Positions 6,825 to 7,558 of a stretch of DNA of 7,558 nt are shown here, one piece after another. The position numbers were made by a program, and so were the translations under genes. The stretch is from Candidatus Cloacimonadota bacterium (GTDB lineage Bacteria > Cloacimonadota > Cloacimonadia > Cloacimonadales > Cloacimonadaceae). Numbering within the stretch: the stretch's first letter is position 1; each line of letters starts with the position of its first letter. Below the pieces are notes generated by a model. The model was not told the DNA's origin and searched no databases. It saw only the letters and a program-made list of their open reading frames with translations. The stretch is taken from NCBI GenBank assembly GCA_017996595.1, contig JAGOGT010000050.1:1-7558 (forward strand), read 5' to 3'.

Positions 6825-7444
6825 TTTTCACCTCCCGGTCTTAAAAAAATACCATACTTGATCAGCCGGAATATCTCTTCTTCCCGCTGCCCGACGAAAT
6901 TCGGATCACTGAACACTTCTTTCCCCATCACCTGCTCCAACAAAGGTCGAGCCATTCCGGGATAGATGCATAAAGACAGTATATTCATCAGAAACTGCTG
7001 CGGAGGGTAGCTCTGCAACCCATATTGCCTCAGCCGGGATTCTATCCGCTTTAGAAATGTTCCCTCTTCGCTTTGCGCCAATACTTCCGCAAATATGCGG
7101 GGCAATTCTTTCCCCTGGCTGTTCAACTCCCAGATGATGAAGCGCGAGAATTGAGGCCGCGCAGAAAATTCCCGCAATAGCCTGGCGATCAATCGCCGCA
7201 ACCAAGGCTCCAAATCTTCCTCTCTTAAGAACAGCTCTATCAAAGATTCGATGAAAGAGGCAAATTGATCTCTCAACACCGCGTTATACAGCTTTTCCTT
7301 GCTGCTGAAATGATAATGTAGCAGAGCCTTATTGATGCCCGCCTTATCAGCAATAGCCTGCATTCTTGCTCCGCTGTATCCTCGGGCCAGAAATTCCTTC
7401 CCAGCAGCGCTAAGAATCAGATTCTTAATATTATTTATTGCCAT
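6821..7444 (-). CDS. TetR-family transcriptional repressor, first gene of the exporter operon
   Basis: A 207-residue protein from the ATG at 7444. An upstream ATG at 7453 would add MNN, but AAAGGA (7454-7459) touches that codon, whereas it lies nine bases before 7444, so I chose 7444. The N-terminus is a TetR DNA-binding domain: IKNLILSAAGKEFLARGYSG (helix 1), RMQAIADKAGINKALLHYHF (28-46, helix-turn-helix) and SSKEKLYNAVL. The remaining 150 residues form the ligand-binding and dimer domain, with FSRFIIWELNSQGKELPRIF (99-118) resembling the C-terminal domains seen in CecR-like regulators. The position matches cecR (ybiH) in E. coli, which leads the ybhGFSR genes. It probably represses its own operon and is released by an exported compound. 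The stop overlaps the adaptor's ATG. Confidence 0.93.
   Translation of the reverse strand: MAINNIKNLILSAAGKEFLARGYSGARMQAIADKAGINKALLHYHFSSKEKLYNAVLRDQFASFIESLIELFLREEDLEPWLRRLIARLLREFSARPQFSRFIIWELNSQGKELPRIFAEVLAQSEEGTFLKRIESRLRQYGLQSYPPQQFLMNILSLCIYPGMARPLLEQVMGKEVFSDPNFVGQREEEIFRLIKYGIFLRPGGEK
6829..6836 (-). promoter_or_regulatory. Strong ribosome binding site of the HlyD-like gene
   Basis: GGGAGGTG on the minus strand ends four bases before the ATG at 6824 and lies within the final codons (Pro-Gly-Gly) of the TetR gene. It is the strongest such site in the operon. The adaptor could therefore be made in excess of the repressor from one transcript, while the two ATPase genes, with weak sites, depend on coupling. 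Confidence 0.6.
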
Positions 7445-7453
7445 GTTGTTCAT

Positions 7454-7459
7454 TCCTTT
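7454..7459 (-). promoter_or_regulatory. Ribosome binding site deciding the TetR start
   Basis: AAAGGA on the minus strand abuts the first possible ATG (7453) with no spacer but stands nine bases from the second (7444). Only the second spacing is normal, so the protein should begin MAINN rather than MNNMA. Confidence 0.6.
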
Positions 7460-7481
7460 AGCGTCTCATTTTTAACTATAT

Positions 7482-7501
7482 GGTCAATTCTTTCAAAGAC
7501 C
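7482..7501. promoter_or_regulatory. Imperfect dyad, possible TetR operator
   Basis: The plus strand reads GGTC, twelve bases, GACC, with one further matched pair inside the arms. The 20-base dyad covers the candidate -10 and part of the spacer. TetR-family repressors usually bind dyads of this size in their own promoter, so a bound dimer here would block transcription of the whole operon. The arms are short and the assignment is an inference. Confidence 0.35.
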
Positions 7502-7514
7502 TTATCTCTGTCAA
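7487..7514 (-). promoter_or_regulatory. Candidate promoter of the exporter operon
   Basis: The minus strand has a perfect TTGACA at 7509-7514. Sixteen bases on is AAGAAT (7487-7492), which matches TATAAT at four of six positions. It is the best -10 candidate at normal spacing, with the TetR start about 43 bases downstream of it. TATAGT at 7475-7480 is a better hexamer but lies 28 bases from the TTGACA. The -35 call is fair and the -10 call is weak. Confidence 0.35.
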
Positions 7515-7529
7515 GAAATACTTTACTTG
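7512..7529. promoter_or_regulatory. Second imperfect dyad, overlapping the candidate -35
   Basis: CAAGAAATACTTTACTTG has outer arms CAAG/CTTG plus two more matched pairs inside (six of nine positions). It overlaps the TTGACA hexamer by three bases. It could be a second operator or an activator site. A match by chance is quite possible in this AT-rich stretch. Confidence 0.25.
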
Positions 7530-7558
7530 TATACCCCCATTTTTAATCCAACCTGATT

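Noticed and set aside
1..7558. CRISPR arrays, tRNA or rRNA genes, complete insertion sequences, toxin-antitoxin pairs
   Set aside because: I saw no regularly spaced repeats, tRNA-like folds or paired terminal inverted repeats. Almost all sequence is accounted for by coding regions, and the only mobile-element trace is the fragment at the left edge.

Overview
The window looks like chromosomal DNA of a diderm (Gram-negative-type) bacterium. The periplasmic adaptor subunit has a lipoprotein signal, and DUF2147 and phosphatidylserine-decarboxylase-like proteins are envelope-associated. Base composition is near 50% GC throughout. I cannot place it taxonomically with confidence; an FCB-group or Cloacimonadota-like organism is only a guess from the general feel of the proteins.

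Left part, plus strand (1-2062). The window opens inside the 3' part of a Mu-type transposase. Its reading is lost near position 120, where a different frame starts to read as the mature part of a DUF2147 protein that has no signal peptide and no credible start. This is a junction between two broken genes: a real deletion or rearrangement, or an assembly chimera. DUF2147 overlaps by ATGA a small membrane-anchored relative of phosphatidylserine decarboxylase whose active-site positions look lost. After 26 bases comes a full-length DUF523-DUF1722 fusion protein (TudS-like iron-sulfur desulfidase domain plus YbgA domain).

Middle (2063-2128). A 66-base gap separates the convergent gene sets. It holds only weak hairpin potential.

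Right part, minus strand (7444 down to 2129). Six genes form one tight operon: a TetR-family repressor, an HlyD/YbhG-like membrane fusion lipoprotein, two ABC ATPases and two ABC-2 type permeases. Every junction overlaps (4, 4, 4, 17 and 4 bases). Gene order and motifs match the E. coli cecR-ybhG-ybhF-ybhS-ybhR exporter operon, except that the double-ATPase protein YbhF is here two separate proteins. The two ATPases are complementarily degenerate: the first lacks the H-loop histidine and the second lacks the LSGG signature. Their heterodimer should therefore have one good and one poor ATP site. The upstream 114 bases (7445-7558) carry a TTGACA hexamer and two imperfect dyads suited to autorepression by the TetR protein.

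I do not see a wholly undescribed system. The least explained part is the DUF2147 / degenerate decarboxylase-like pair, and the most striking sequence oddity is the transposase-DUF2147 junction.
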